Source: Ophiura sarsii
Taxonomy: Eukaryota; Echinodermata; Ophiuroidea; Amphilepidida; Ophiuridae
Direction of reading: 5' to 3'
DNA: 64,000 nucleotides
NCBI GenBank assembly: GCA_035610835.1
Contig: CM069454.1
Location: 4,893,618 to 4,957,617 of the forward strand
Position 1 is the stretch's first letter. Every line of letters starts with the position of its first letter. Both the position numbers and the translations under genes were made by a program. The notes beneath the pieces are model-generated. The model saw only the letters and a program-made list of their open reading frames with translations. It made no database searches and was not told the DNA's origin. This document shows, piece after piece, positions 11,861 through 23,300 of this stretch.

Positions 11861-12243
11861 CTACACGTAGGTTGCCACTGGCCTACTATATATAAATTTG
11901 GTTATAATAGAACCTCCAAAGGACTGCCCCTTGACCAATGGAAATAACGTAGAGACTGCCCCTTGTCTACTACAGACTGCAATAAGTCTAATGCACAGTA
12001 GTGCGGTCACTGATCTGTAGAGATCGTTTGACGGGGATAACAAGAGAAGTGGCAATCTCTATGTTTTGTTTAATATTATAATAATTTGGTCCTGAAGAAG
12101 TCAGAGCTAATTCCGACGAAAGCTTGACAGATTGTTGTCCGACGGCGAACCCGTTAAAGAGATAGTCAATATTAGAAACTCTCTCCTGTAGAGACTTGGA
12201 ATCCCTCATTATTGTCCTCTATATTGAAATTTCAGTTCTTATG

Positions 12244-12973
12244 AAAAACAAATATGATTTTAGCGATGTTCGCTATAGGGGAGGGTTAAACTTAATGGTT
12301 GTCCTGATCTGGTGGCTGATCAGACGGCATATTTTTGTTTATAGTCTGTTAAAGATACATCTGAAATTTAGAACAGTTATACTTGACCAATTGGTTCGTT
12401 TTTGTTTCTTAGAATTGACAAAATGATAAGCACTTTTTAGAAATGTTGCTGTTTTTCATGTTTCCGTCACACCAAATATCCAGATAAGGTTGCAACCCCC
12501 TATATTTTTTTCTGTATAAAAAAGCCCTATCCCTTGTATTTGATACCATTGTATAGCTTTTGGTTTCTTCTTTACAGTATTTAACATTCTGGTGTAAGGC
12601 TCATACAGTTTGACAGGGAGGTTTAAAGTAATGTATTGGTTTTTATATTTGAACCAAAAAAAGGCCATAAATGTGATTTTCAAAACAATTCTTCCTAGGC
12701 AAATTTTGAGCCATAAAAAGGATATTTTTTTCGAAAGTTAAAAATCAGCACTTTTAGTAAAAATTGATACCAAAAATGGATTCTCCGACTCATTTCCTTT
12801 CCAAAAATGTATACTTTTATGTACATCATAATAATAATTCAAAGTATACAGCGCTACATGTATTTCATGTTTTAGTGTTGACAACTCCGTAACCGTCGCA
12901 ACCTAGACACTGAGGGGTAAGCCCACGGAATCATTGATATGTGTTTCCAAAGTTAGCACCAATCAACGTAGAC
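12244..12973. other. Non-coding interval with partial foldback-family arm
   Basis: About 12690-12860 matches one arm of the TTAA foldback family seen at 18957-19573, including GATACCAAAAATGGATTCTC and GTATACTTTTATGTACAT. The other arm and the TTAA ends are not evident. Nothing else recognised. Confidence 0.5.
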
Positions 12974-13229
12974 CCCCTTGACACGCGGTAGGCGTCTGCA
13001 GACGACATTCTAAAACGTCACAAAATGTTTCAAAAATGTCAGAATTATTGAATGTCATCACCATATTTGTAATCACCATGAGACATGTATTATAAAGCAT
13101 TAAAATAAGTAGAAACATACCTAGTATTGGTTCAGTAATCCTTGAGATTTGCGAAAAGGTTTCTTAAAAATCTGTTATGTATTATATAGCAAAACTAATA
13201 GCCGCTTGAACATGTTGGAAAGTGTTAAA
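12974..13229. mobile_element. Diverged MITE copy upstream of the receptor gene
   Basis: Contains CACGCGGTAGGCGTCTGCAG near its left end and GGAAAGTGTTAA at its right end. Reverse-complemented, it matches the MITE at 19649-19876 through most of its length. The left terminus is degraded. Together the two copies flank the receptor gene in opposite orientation. Confidence 0.65.
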
Positions 13230-13898
13230 TAATATACAAACAGTGAATGTTTAGGAGTGGAATAGTTCAGATTTTACTTAATTAAACATTATTTGATATG
13301 AGATGAATACCATGAATAGTTCTATTCGTCTCAGCCTTTTATTGTCTGAATGAAAATGTAATAGTGTATCATTATTGTTTCCACTTTTATATATTCAACT
13401 TACCAGAATCATAAAGAAATCACTACAAAATAAATGAAAATAAGTCTACTTTTGGACAACGTAATGCGAATGGTAATACAAATGTTCTAGAGTTTATACA
13501 ATACATACCCTTCTTCGCTGATCCTAATGATTACAATAATTAATATTTATAAACCGATAACCATCTTTGTATGAGTTGTAAATGTTTCCCTTGTTTTATT
13601 TTACAGAATGGTTTGGCGTTCCCTTGATATATGTACCAAGAATAACACGGTGGAGTGAACTTAAGGACACGTAAGGGGTATACATAACTTTAAGCGTTAA
13701 AAGGTTTACTATTCAAAAACATCCATCGATGTGGGTGCCGTAGCAATGGCGATGTTCCCTCAGAGGTTTGTCTTCAACACTAGGACGGCTTTCTTCGAAC
13801 ACATTTATTAAACCATCGGGCGCAAACTATTAAGAACACTTAATTGAAAGTATAATAGCGTAATGACCCGACTGGAGACCTGAGTAATATAAGTCGTT
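13230..13898. other. Upstream region of the receptor gene
   Basis: AT-rich, no ORF with a domain. A pyrimidine run then CAG at about 13590-13607 could be a splice acceptor for an upstream non-coding exon, but this is not supported further. Confidence 0.3.
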
Positions 13899-13900
13899 AT

Positions 13901-14106
13901 CCCCTGAGAACTACCGGCCGATTGGTCAGAAAGATAGATACATAATTTATTGCGCCAATCAGAGACAGTGTTAGAATAATTGTATCCCTGATAAAGATTG
14001 GAGTGAAATATTTTACAAGCTGCATTTTAATTGGCTATTCAAATGAGTATATTTTGCAATAAACCAATCAGAACCACTGTAAGATAGGCCGGTAGTGCCC
14101 AGGGGG
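13901..14106. mobile_element. piggyBac-like MITE with five CCAAT boxes, abutting the receptor start
   Basis: The right end, reverse-complemented, reads TTAACCCCCTGGGCACTAC and continues CGGCC. The left end reads TTATCCCCTGAGAACTAC and continues CGGCC. TTAA plus CCC-starting ends fit piggyBac-type MITEs, with the left TTAA mutated to TTAT. Inside are CCAAT boxes in both orientations at 13921, 13955, 13997, 14030 and 14064. The element ends 18 bases before the receptor ATG, so it occupies the proximal promoter or 5' UTR. That it drives transcription is inference. Confidence 0.65.
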
Positions 14107-14124
14107 TTAATAGTAAATCTAAGC

Positions 14125-17100
14125 ATGATATCCATTATGTTTCATTTATGTGCTATTGTTTTGTGCATGCATTATGTGTTGGGTGAAAACCCACAACTTA
14201 TATGTGATACCAACAGTATCAATATAACAACAAAAGTGACCACTATTACAGCTAATATCGTAGAAAAGGAAATCATCGAAGTAGTGCAAAATATTAGTGT
14301 TAATAGTACTGATTTTGTTACCACAGTGGCTAGAGAAAAGATCTCGTGTAGTACTGATATATATTTTAGAGAAGTTAATTGCATAGTTCTAGAGCTACCC
14401 CGCAACAATGATACACTATCATATCTATACGTGGAGAGCTTAGACAATTCTAATGAGATTTGTCATAGGAAATACATTTCTTTTCTTTCGGATGAAGATC
14501 ACTGTATTGCATATTTACCATACGATGTGTATAGGTTGCATTTCAGAAATATACACGTAAATCTGAAAATGTATGGATTAAGCCTTAATGATAGCCATTG
14601 TTCGGTTGACATATCATTTAATGAACATAACTTTCACCCGAGATGTAATACCTCCCATTACACCGGTGTCGTGGGAGCTAACGCAAACTATTTCAATTCA
14701 ATACGACCCCCGGTAGATTGTCCAGAATGGTGTACTTGCACACTTGGGTTTAGACAAATAACCAAAATATGTGGTGAAGATAACGATGTTATACTAATTG
14801 TGTATGATCCGAATATAGAAGCCCTAGGATTTGATGTTCAAAGTCTAACTAAGATCACGTCCACATGTTTTCATGATTTGGAACGGTTGACGTTCTTAAC
14901 ATTGAGCTTTAATCGACTCGCACGTTTACCTAGAGACGTATTTGCTGCCACGGTTCATTTAACCAGACTTTTTCTCTCGCATAACAAGTTAACCACGATG
15001 CCTGCAGGTGTATTTGCGGCACTTGACAAATTGCAAATTCTGGCAATTAATTCAAATCTCCTTGGGCCATTACCTCGAGGTATTTTTGATTCACTAATCG
15101 AACTGCTCTGGCTCGACCTCTCAAACAACCAGATAACATCTCTTCCAAATGGAATATTTGACAGACAGGTAAAATTACGGGACCTTATATTTACTGGAGA
15201 TGGTGAGATAGCCCTGGGTACTGGTGTCTTAGATAACGTGGTTGAGTTATACTCACTTTCAATTCAAGGTATTCGACTTACATCATTGTCTGTGGGTGTT
15301 TTCCATACCTTAATTAACTTAAGGACACTTGATCTAAGAGACAATGATATGAGCGAAATGCCTAAAGGTATATTTGATGGTTTGGTTCTGTTGAAACAAT
15401 TAGATCTGAGTTATTCTAGACTTCAATTACCATCAGGTGTATTTAAAGCACTCGGTCATTTGGAATCATTAGATCTCAGTTTCAGTCCTCTAACTACCTT
15501 ACATAAAGGTGCATTTGAAGGACTGACTGGCCTGAAAAAGCTTGTTATGATTAACAATACCCTGAATTTACTGCCAAAAGGCATATTTGATGCATTTGTG
15601 AAATTGGAGAGCATTCGAATCGAGGGGAATCAATTAGTGTCAATTCCTACAAATGTCTTTCTTACCATGCACAATGTGTTGTCGTTACAGCTTCAATACA
15701 ATAAAATAGTATCTCTGTATAATGGTACCTTTAATGGGCTTGTGCAGTTGAAGGAACTTTCGATAGATAACAATAACCTGAAGTTATTGTCTCCAGGTGC
15801 ATTTGATACATTGCCTAAGATGACAAGTCTAAAACTGCACTGCAACAAACTTTTGTCCCTACCTCAAGGTTTATTCGACTCATTGATTCATTTGGTCACG
15901 TTAAGGCTAGATCACAATCAATTAACCGCATTACCCACGGGAATATTTGATACACTTGTTTCTTTAACGGCACTCCGACTTGAATCAAACTTTCTATCTG
16001 TCCTACCTCTGAATGTGTTTAGTCGAACAACGCGGATCTCTACCCTGGAACTTAATCACAATAATATATCTTCGTTGGCTAGTGGTACATTTCTTGAAAT
16101 GATTATTCTCTATAACCTTCGCATTACTTACAATCAGCTAACATCATTGCCTGTTGATATATTTCGTAATTTAGTTAAACTAGCCCAGCTATACTTAAAC
16201 AACAATAGATTGATATCATTACCTAACGGAATATTCAATGGACTGGTATTATTGACTTCTGTGAAACTTGAGAACAATTATCTTATCGTATTACCAAACA
16301 ACATTTTTGATCCGTGTCTTTATCTAGGAATGATAACTCTTACAAACAATCAGTTAACATCGTTGCCTCCAGATTTATTTACCAAACTCCTTTATCTATT
16401 TGAGCTAAATCTCAGTGATAATCATATATCTTCGATTCATATCCGAATACTTGATTTTAATATTTTGCAAACGTTAAACGTAAACAGAAATTACATGACC
16501 GTATTTCCTCCTGGCGTATTTGATACACTTGTTCAGCTTAGGTTTTTAGACGTGAGCAAAAACTCATTGCTTTCATTACATATGAGTATTTTCAATTTCA
16601 CCGTTCGATTGATATCAATTAATCTCGGCTATAACTTTCTGCGATCACTGCCTGATAGTTTATTTGATACTCTGATTCAACTAAATGAGCTGCATCTTAA
16701 TGATAATCAGCTCACAGAATTACATATTGATATTTTTAAGAAGTCTAATATATTGAATACGTTGAATGTTCAGAATAATAATTTGAATCGTTTGCCAAAA
16801 ATGTACTCTTCCTTATCCACACTGAATATTGGTAACAATAACTTGACTCAGTTGTCTGAAATTGCATTTGATTCCATCACAGGATTAATAGATCTCCAAC
16901 TATCCTCTAATTTCTTGTCGCCATTCCCACCGCATATATTTGAACATCTGACATTGTTAATGTTTTTAGATATAAGCAGCAACAAAATTACTGATATACC
17001 TACTGAAATGTTCCAAACATTGTTCAAACTATTATTTCTGAACATTTCAAAAAATGAGCTTCAAAAGTTACCATCTTTTGCTTCCCTTATAAGCTTACAA

Positions 17101-18840
17101 GCACTAGATACAAGCGGAAATAAACTCTCAAACTTAGACAAATATGTGTTTAAAGATATAACCAATCTAACTATCCTATACATGCATTGCAATAACATGG
17201 AAACGCTACCAATCAAAATCTTCGAATATTTGCCTAACTTGCAGTTACTTAATTTGGGAAGTAACTGTTTGCTTGATATAACACCAGGGTTGTTTCAAAA
17301 CCAGGCAAACCTCAGTACTCTAGTGTTATCAAACAATCAATTGTCTACACTACGTGTGGGTTCTCTTACTGGTTTATTTAGTCTCCTAAACCTCGATATA
17401 GATGATAACAAAATTGTTCATTTACCATTAGGGCTTTTTGCCAATTGTCCGAATCTAACAGTTATCAATGCTTCATACAACTCCATACAAAGTATAGATG
17501 GTAATGTGTTAGCACCCAATACTCTAGACGTGATAGACCTTCGATACAACGAATTATTGTTAGTTACGAAGTCCTCTTTCATTATGCTTAACAATTCTAT
17601 GATATTGGTTGATGAGAGTGCAACGTGTTGTTTTGTGGAAAGTACAAGATGCATTTCTCGAAAATCCCGGTCAGTGTATCTTACATGTCAGCGTATGCTG
17701 GACGGTTATTTCTTGCAGGGGTCGATGTGGTTTCTTGGTATATTTGCCATTTCATGCAATTGCTTGGTGTTTTATTTGCGTTATCATGAAAAGAAACGTA
17801 ATGTACAATCATTACTTATTTTACACTTGTCCCTATCAGACTTTTTAATGGGTATTAACATGGTTATGTTGGCATCAGCGGATCAATATTATGCAGAGTT
17901 CTTTCCATCGTATATGGCAATTTGGAGGAGAGGCCCTATGTGTAAAGTGGCCGGCACTCTTTCAATTCTGTCAAGTGAAGTATCTATTCTCATAGTCACT
18001 TTGATTACCATTGACCGATTTCAAGGTGTAAAGAACCCTTTTGGTGTCAATCGTCTCAGGTCGAGGTCGACAAAATTGTGTTTGTTTTTTATCTGGACTG
18101 CAGGAATAATATTAAGTGTGTCACCAATTGGATTTTCAGAAACATTCCCTGATGTTTTTCAGATATCTGAAGTTTGCGTTGGTATTCCAATGGTTCGACG
18201 CCCAATTGTTACAACTAATACCAATGTCGTTGAAATATCTAGAGATCGGGATGAGATTTCATCCTCGAAAAATGCGTTAGCGGGTTGGCGTTTGGGAGGT
18301 GGAGGCTTAGCAGGAGGAGGAGGCTTAGCGACTGGAAGTATGGGAGGTGGGGGCCTTGCGGTAGGGGGAGGCCTAGCGGGTGAAAGTATGGAAAGTGAAG
18401 GCCAAAAATTAACATATTATGTTATAAAGAAGCATGTATTAACATACATAAACCACGATGTCAAAATAATAGTTGGAAGTCAACTGGCAACTTATTATTC
18501 CATGATTCTGTTTATCGTAGTTAACCTTATATGTTTCATTGTGGTTGCCTTGTTGTACATACGCATTTTTTCAACTGCAAAACAATCGACAAAATTAGCT
18601 GGGCGCGAGAACGATCAAATACTTGAAATTCGTATGGCAGTCAAAATGTCTGTTATTGTATTTTCAAACTTTTGTTGCTGGGTTCCGTTGTTAATTGTTT
18701 GCATACTTGCTCAGTGTAATGTTGTTTCGGTCAATCCAGTAATGTATGCATGGACCGTCGCATTTGTATTGCCAATCAATTCTGCACTTAATCCATTTAT
18801 CTATACTATTGTGTATCTGACCACTAGAAAAATAGACTAG
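14125..18840 (+). CDS. Leucine-rich-repeat G-protein-coupled receptor (relaxin-receptor/GRL101-like), single exon
   Basis: A predicted 1571-residue cell-surface receptor. I chose ATG 14125 because a signal peptide (about residues 1-20, ending YVLG) starts there; the frame is open 30 bases further upstream, but that lies in MITE sequence. A unique N-terminal region (about 21-195) with many N-glycosylation sites is followed by a cysteine cap CPEWCTC (about 199-205). About 36-38 LRRs of 24 residues follow (about 225-1150), with the consensus LxxLxLxxNxLxxLPxGxFD. A hinge with CC..C...LTC (about 1178-1197) resembles GRL101/RXFP receptors. The seven helices are near 1201-1220, 1230-1255, 1273-1299, 1316-1337, 1455-1480, 1508-1531 and 1540-1565. 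Visible motifs are DRF at 1297-1299, CCWVP in TM6 and NPFIY in TM7. No LDLa module is present. Extracellular loop 2 is swollen to about 115 residues by a glycine-rich repeat. Fewer than 10 residues follow TM7, so the C-tail is nearly absent. The ligand is unknown, possibly a relaxin-like or cystine-knot peptide by family. Confidence 0.9.
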   Translation: MISIMFHLCAIVLCMHYVLGENPQLICDTNSINITTKVTTITANIVEKEIIEVVQNISVNSTDFVTTVAREKISCSTDIYFREVNCIVLELPRNNDTLSYLYVESLDNSNEICHRKYISFLSDEDHCIAYLPYDVYRLHFRNIHVNLKMYGLSLNDSHCSVDISFNEHNFHPRCNTSHYTGVVGANANYFNSIRPPVDCPEWCTCTLGFRQITKICGEDNDVILIVYDPNIEALGFDVQSLTKITSTCFHDLERLTFLTLSFNRLARLPRDVFAATVHLTRLFLSHNKLTTMPAGVFAALDKLQILAINSNLLGPLPRGIFDSLIELLWLDLSNNQITSLPNGIFDRQVKLRDLIFTGDGEIALGTGVLDNVVELYSLSIQGIRLTSLSVGVFHTLINLRTLDLRDNDMSEMPKGIFDGLVLLKQLDLSYSRLQLPSGVFKALGHLESLDLSFSPLTTLHKGAFEGLTGLKKLVMINNTLNLLPKGIFDAFVKLESIRIEGNQLVSIPTNVFLTMHNVLSLQLQYNKIVSLYNGTFNGLVQLKELSIDNNNLKLLSPGAFDTLPKMTSLKLHCNKLLSLPQGLFDSLIHLVTLRLDHNQLTALPTGIFDTLVSLTALRLESNFLSVLPLNVFSRTTRISTLELNHNNISSLASGTFLEMIILYNLRITYNQLTSLPVDIFRNLVKLAQLYLNNNRLISLPNGIFNGLVLLTSVKLENNYLIVLPNNIFDPCLYLGMITLTNNQLTSLPPDLFTKLLYLFELNLSDNHISSIHIRILDFNILQTLNVNRNYMTVFPPGVFDTLVQLRFLDVSKNSLLSLHMSIFNFTVRLISINLGYNFLRSLPDSLFDTLIQLNELHLNDNQLTELHIDIFKKSNILNTLNVQNNNLNRLPKMYSSLSTLNIGNNNLTQLSEIAFDSITGLIDLQLSSNFLSPFPPHIFEHLTLLMFLDISSNKITDIPTEMFQTLFKLLFLNISKNELQKLPSFASLISLQALDTSGNKLSNLDKYVFKDITNLTILYMHCNNMETLPIKIFEYLPNLQLLNLGSNCLLDITPGLFQNQANLSTLVLSNNQLSTLRVGSLTGLFSLLNLDIDDNKIVHLPLGLFANCPNLTVINASYNSIQSIDGNVLAPNTLDVIDLRYNELLLVTKSSFIMLNNSMILVDESATCCFVESTRCISRKSRSVYLTCQRMLDGYFLQGSMWFLGIFAISCNCLVFYLRYHEKKRNVQSLLILHLSLSDFLMGINMVMLASADQYYAEFFPSYMAIWRRGPMCKVAGTLSILSSEVSILIVTLITIDRFQGVKNPFGVNRLRSRSTKLCLFFIWTAGIILSVSPIGFSETFPDVFQISEVCVGIPMVRRPIVTTNTNVVEISRDRDEISSSKNALAGWRLGGGGLAGGGGLATGSMGGGGLAVGGGLAGESMESEGQKLTYYVIKKHVLTYINHDVKIIVGSQLATYYSMILFIVVNLICFIVVALLYIRIFSTAKQSTKLAGRENDQILEIRMAVKMSVIVFSNFCCWVPLLIVCILAQCNVVSVNPVMYAWTVAFVLPINSALNPFIYTIVYLTTRKID
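18276..18398 (+). repeat. In-frame Gly-rich minisatellite inside the receptor ORF
   Basis: Repeats of GGAGGNGGNGGCYTAGCG encode GGGGLA-type units (about residues 1384-1425). They fall between TM4 and TM5, in extracellular loop 2, and the frame is preserved across the repeat. Confidence 0.85.
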
Positions 18841-18956
18841 TCAAGAAACGTGCAGACATATGAATACACTCAGGAATATTAACCATAAGAACAATATTCT
18901 TAGCTGAAAAGAAAGCCATTTTCTAAACCACTATCAGATACATGAAGCTTGCTTAA

Positions 18957-19573
18957 GGCTGGTGTCAACCCTGTTTGGCGCCAAAATATCAAGCACTGTA
19001 ACTTTTAAATTATGAATGTGATGTACATAAAAGTATACATTTTTTGTAATGAAACGAGTCAAACAATCCATTTTTGGTATCAAATTTTACTAAAATTTTT
19101 ACATTTTTGCCCAAAAACCACCTTTTTGGCGTCAACAAATTTCAGACAACCTAACAATATCAGTTTTTGATTAAAAATTCCAAAATTTCACCAAAATCAT
19201 CTGAAGTCAATTAGATTTTTGAGATAAAAAACATTTTTTTGGCACTTTTTGGTCAATATTTTCAAAACAAACAAATTTTAAGCCAAAAAAAAAAATTCGC
19301 TCCTAGATAATTGACTTTAGATGATTTTGGTGAAATTTTGGAATTTTTAATCAAAAACTGATATTGTTAGGTTGTCTGAAAATTGTTGACGCCAAAAAGG
19401 TGATTTTTGGGCAAAAAATGTAAAAATCACTAATTTGAGTAAAATTTGATACCAAAAATGGATTCTCTAACTCATTTCATTACAAAAAATGTATACTTTT
19501 ATGTACATCACATTTATAATTTAAAAGTTACAGTGCTTGATAAATTTGGCGCCAAACAGGGTTGACACCAACC
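18957..19573. mobile_element. TTAA foldback element, nearly complete 617-bp palindrome
   Basis: Almost the whole element is an inverted repeat centred near 19265. The ends are GGCTGGTGTCAACC and GGTTGACACCAACC, with TTAA outside both (18953-18956, 19574-19577). Each arm holds TTTGGCGCCAAA and GTATACTTTTATGTACAT, the hallmarks of the family also seen at 25611-26317 and 46827-48484. No ORF. It sits about 115 bases downstream of the receptor stop codon and may overlap its 3' UTR. Confidence 0.85.
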
Positions 19574-19648
19574 TTAAAGCAACACGTCATCATTCTATAA
19601 AGGCTATACTGTGAATATTTCTGAACTACCAATGAAACACCCTATTAA

Positions 19649-19876
19649 CACTTTCCACGCGGCTATTAGTTTTGCCATATCTGATTTTTCAGAAACATTT
19701 CTTAATTTTCAAAGTCTACCTCAAGGATAACCGAACCAATACTAGGCATATTTGTATTTCTGTCAATGCATTTCTCATGGTGATTCCAAATAGGGTATTG
19801 AATACAATATGACATTTATTTTTTTAAATGTGCAATTTTGGAATGTCGTCTGCAGACGCCTGCCGCGTGGAAAGTG
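19649..19876. mobile_element. 228-bp MITE with CACTTTCCACGCGG ends and TTAA flanks
   Basis: The terminal repeats CACTTTCCACGCGG / CCGCGTGGAAAGTG are perfect and bracketed by TTAA at 19645-19648 and 19877-19880. A diverged copy in opposite orientation lies at 12974-13229. Confidence 0.85.
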
Positions 19877-19889
19877 TTAAGGAAGAACT

Positions 19890-20123
19890 ACAAAACTAGT
19901 GCGTATGGTTCATAAGAATAAGTGACTTATACAACAGTCACCAATGTAAAATGTCGCAAACATTCAACTGGGGCCAATGCAAATATTTCTAAAATTATAG
20001 TACTTTTGGTACAATTTCCATTTAAGCTAACACGTTTGCTGATGCAAAATATGACTTTGGCGACTATTGCATAAGTCTAACGTTCAAGTCTCTTATACGA
20101 TGAGTCATACGTACTATAGTCTA
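19890..20123. mobile_element. MITE related to the 123-bp repeat element
   Basis: The ends are inverted repeats (AAAACTAGTGCGTATGGTTC versus, reverse-complemented, GACTATAGTACGTATGACTC). The interior shares words with 33575-34180, such as TGATGCAAAAT and the GTGACTT...AC pattern, so it appears to be a short relative lacking the tandem repeats. Confidence 0.6.
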
Positions 20124-20370
20124 TTTAGCCATCACGAGACAGTGACGTAACCGCGTATTCTACTAAATTGCAGCAGCACATAACGCGCGCGCCTACTCGC
20201 AGCACTGGCGTATACACACGAGCGTTGAAAGGCGGAAGATACATACTTATACACTTGGCGCAATAAACTGCGCCAAGTAGCCTCGAAACTCATGGCGTGT
20301 TGTGAAATTCTCTACCCCGTGTGCCGGAGGTCCGTATCTCAAATCCGTGGGGGGGGGGGGGGGGGGGGTG
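20124..20370. other. Boundary region before the satellite, with poly-G
   Basis: Contains GCGCGCGCC-rich sequence and a TGGCGCAATAAACTGCGCCA hairpin (about 20256-20275). It ends in a 20-base G run (20349-20368) that directly abuts the satellite array. Confidence 0.5.
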
Positions 20371-23300
20371 TGTTAGGGTTAACATTAATTTATAGTAATG
20401 TCGTATATCGTAATGTAATCACTTTGATGTATAACATTAAATCATAGTTTATCGTAATGTATTATAATAATTTGATGTATTAACGTTAAATGATAGTGTA
20501 TCGTGATGCAATGTGATAAATTGATAAATTAACGTTAAATCATATTTTATCGTAATGCAATGAAACAACTTGATGTAACGTTAAATCATAGTTTATCGTA
20601 ATGTAATGAAACAACTTGAAGTAACGTTAAATCATAGTTTATCGTGATGTAATGTGATAATGTTGATGTATTAACGTTATTATTGATTGTAAGAAATTGA
20701 TTTGATAACGCTTACTCATAGTCCATCGTGATGTATCGTTAACAGGGTTAACATTAACGTATAGTTTATCGTAAAGTAATCAACTTGATGTATAACGTTA
20801 AATCCTAGTTTATCGTGATGTAATGTGATAATGTTGATGTATTAACGTTATTATTGATTGTAAGAAATTGATTTGATAACGCTTACTCATAGTTCATCGT
20901 GATGTATCGTTAACAGGGTTAACATTAATGTATAGTTTATCGTAATGTTATCAACTTGATGTATAATGCTACATCATAGTTTATCGTAATGTAATGTGAT
21001 AACTTGATATATTAACGTTAAATCATAGATTACAGTGATGTATTATGAAAAGTTGATGTATTAACGTCAAATGATAGTGTATCGTGATGCAATGTGATAA
21101 ATTGATAAATTAACGTTAAATCATATTTTATCGTAATGTAATGAAACAACTTGATGTAACGTTAAATCATAGTTTATCGTGATGTAATGTGATAATGTTG
21201 ATGTATTAACGTTATTATTGATTGTAAGAAATTGATTTGATAACGTTTACTCATAGTCCATCGTGATGTATCGTTAACAGGGTTAACATTAATGTATAGT
21301 TTATCGTAATGTTATCAACTTGATGTATAATGTTACATCATAGTTTATCGTAATGTAATATGATAACTTGATATATTAACGTGAAATCATAGTTTACCGT
21401 GATGTATTATAATAATTTGATGTATTAACGTTAAATGATAGTGTATCGTGATGCAATGCGATAAATTGATAAATTAACGTTAAATCATAGTTTATAGTGA
21501 TGATATGTGATAAATTAATGTATTAACGTTAAATCATAGTTTACCGTGATGTATTATGATAATTTGATGTATTAACGTTAAATGATAGTGTATCGTGATG
21601 CATAGTGATAAATTGATAAATTAACGTTAAATCATATTTTATCGTAATGTAATGAAACAACTTGATGTAACGTTAAATCATAGTTTATCGTGATGTAATG
21701 TGATAATATTGATGTATTAACGTTATTATTGATTGTAAGAAATTGATTTGATAACGCTTACTCATAGTCCATCGTGATGTATCGTTAACAGGGTTAACAT
21801 TAATGTATAGTTTATCGTAATGTAATCAACTTGATGTATAATGTTACATCATAGGTTATCATAATGTGATAACTTGATATATTAACGTGAAATCATAGTT
21901 TACCGTGATGCATTATAATCATTTGATGTATTAAAGTTAAATCATAGTTTATCGTGATGTAATGTAATAAATTGACGTATTAACGTTAAATCATAGTGTA
22001 CCGTGATGTATTATGATAATTTGATGTATTAACGTTAAATGATAGTGTATCGTGATGCATAGTGATAAATTGATAAATTAACGTTAAATCATATTTTATC
22101 GTAATGTAATGAAACAACTTTATATAACGTTAAACCATAGTTTATCGTGAAGTAATGTGATAATGTTGATGTATTAACGTTATTATTGATTGTAAGAATT
22201 TGATTTGATAACGCTTACTCATAGTCCATCGTGATGTATCGTTAACACGGTTAACATTACTTTATAGTTTATCGTAATGTAATCCACTTGATGTATAATG
22301 TTAAATCATAGTGTATCGTGATGTAATGTGATAACTTGATATATTAACGTTAAATCATAGTTTACCTTGATGTATTATGAAAATTTGATGTATTAACGTT
22401 AAACGATAGTGTATCGTGATGATATGTGATAAATTAATGTATTAACGTTAAATCATATTTTATCGTAATGTAATGAAACAACTTGATGTAACGTTAAATC
22501 ATAGTTTATCGTGATGTAATGTGATAATGTTGATGTATTAACGTTATTATTGATTGTAAGGAATTGATTTGATAACGCTTACTCATAGTCCATCGTGATG
22601 TATCGTTAACACGGTTAACATTACTTTATAGTTTATCGTAATGTAATCAACTTGATGTATAATGTTACATCATAGTTTATCGTAATGTAATATGATAACT
22701 TGATATATTAACGTGAAATCATAGTATACCGTGATGTATTATAATAATTTGATGTATTAAAGTTAAATGATAGTGTATCGTGATGCAATGCGATAAATTG
22801 ATAAATTAACGTTAAGTCATAGTGTATCGTGATGTAATGTGATAACTTGATATATTAACGTTAAATCATAGTTTACCGTGATGTATTATGAAAATTTGAT
22901 GTATTAACGTTAAATGATAGTGTATCGTGATGCATAGTGATAAATTGATAAATTAACGTTAAATCATATTTCATCGTAATGTAATGAAACAACTTTATAT
23001 AACGTTAAATCATAGTTTATCGTGATGTAATGTGATAATGTTGATGTATTAACGTTATTATTGATTGTAAGAAATTGATTTAATAACGCTTACTCATAGT
23101 CCATCGTGATGTATCGTTAACACGGTTAACATTAATTTATAGTTTATCGTAATGTAATCAACTTGATGTATAATGTAATGTGATAACTTGATGATATATT
23201 AACGTGAAATTGATTTGATAACGTTTACTCATAGTCCATCGTGATGTATCGTTAACATGGTTAACATTAATTTATAGTTTATCTTAATGTAATCCACTTG

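Larger units (their letters stand above)
11284..12243. mobile_element. Foldback element with long interrupted inverted repeats
   Basis: The outer arms (about 11284-11370 and 12160-12243) are near-perfect inverted repeats. Inner arms (about 11555-11725 and 12030-12160) are also inverted repeats, carrying CTGAAGAAGTCAGAGCTAAT and GACGAAAGCTT. The left arm has about 180-210 extra bases (11371-11554). The centre (11726-12029) holds two histone-type hairpins. No ORF belongs to the element. No target duplication was fixed with confidence. Confidence 0.75.

Noticed and set aside
14095..14124. Upstream GTG start for the receptor
   Set aside because: It falls within MITE sequence, GTG starts are not usual in eukaryotes, and the signal peptide begins at ATG 14125.
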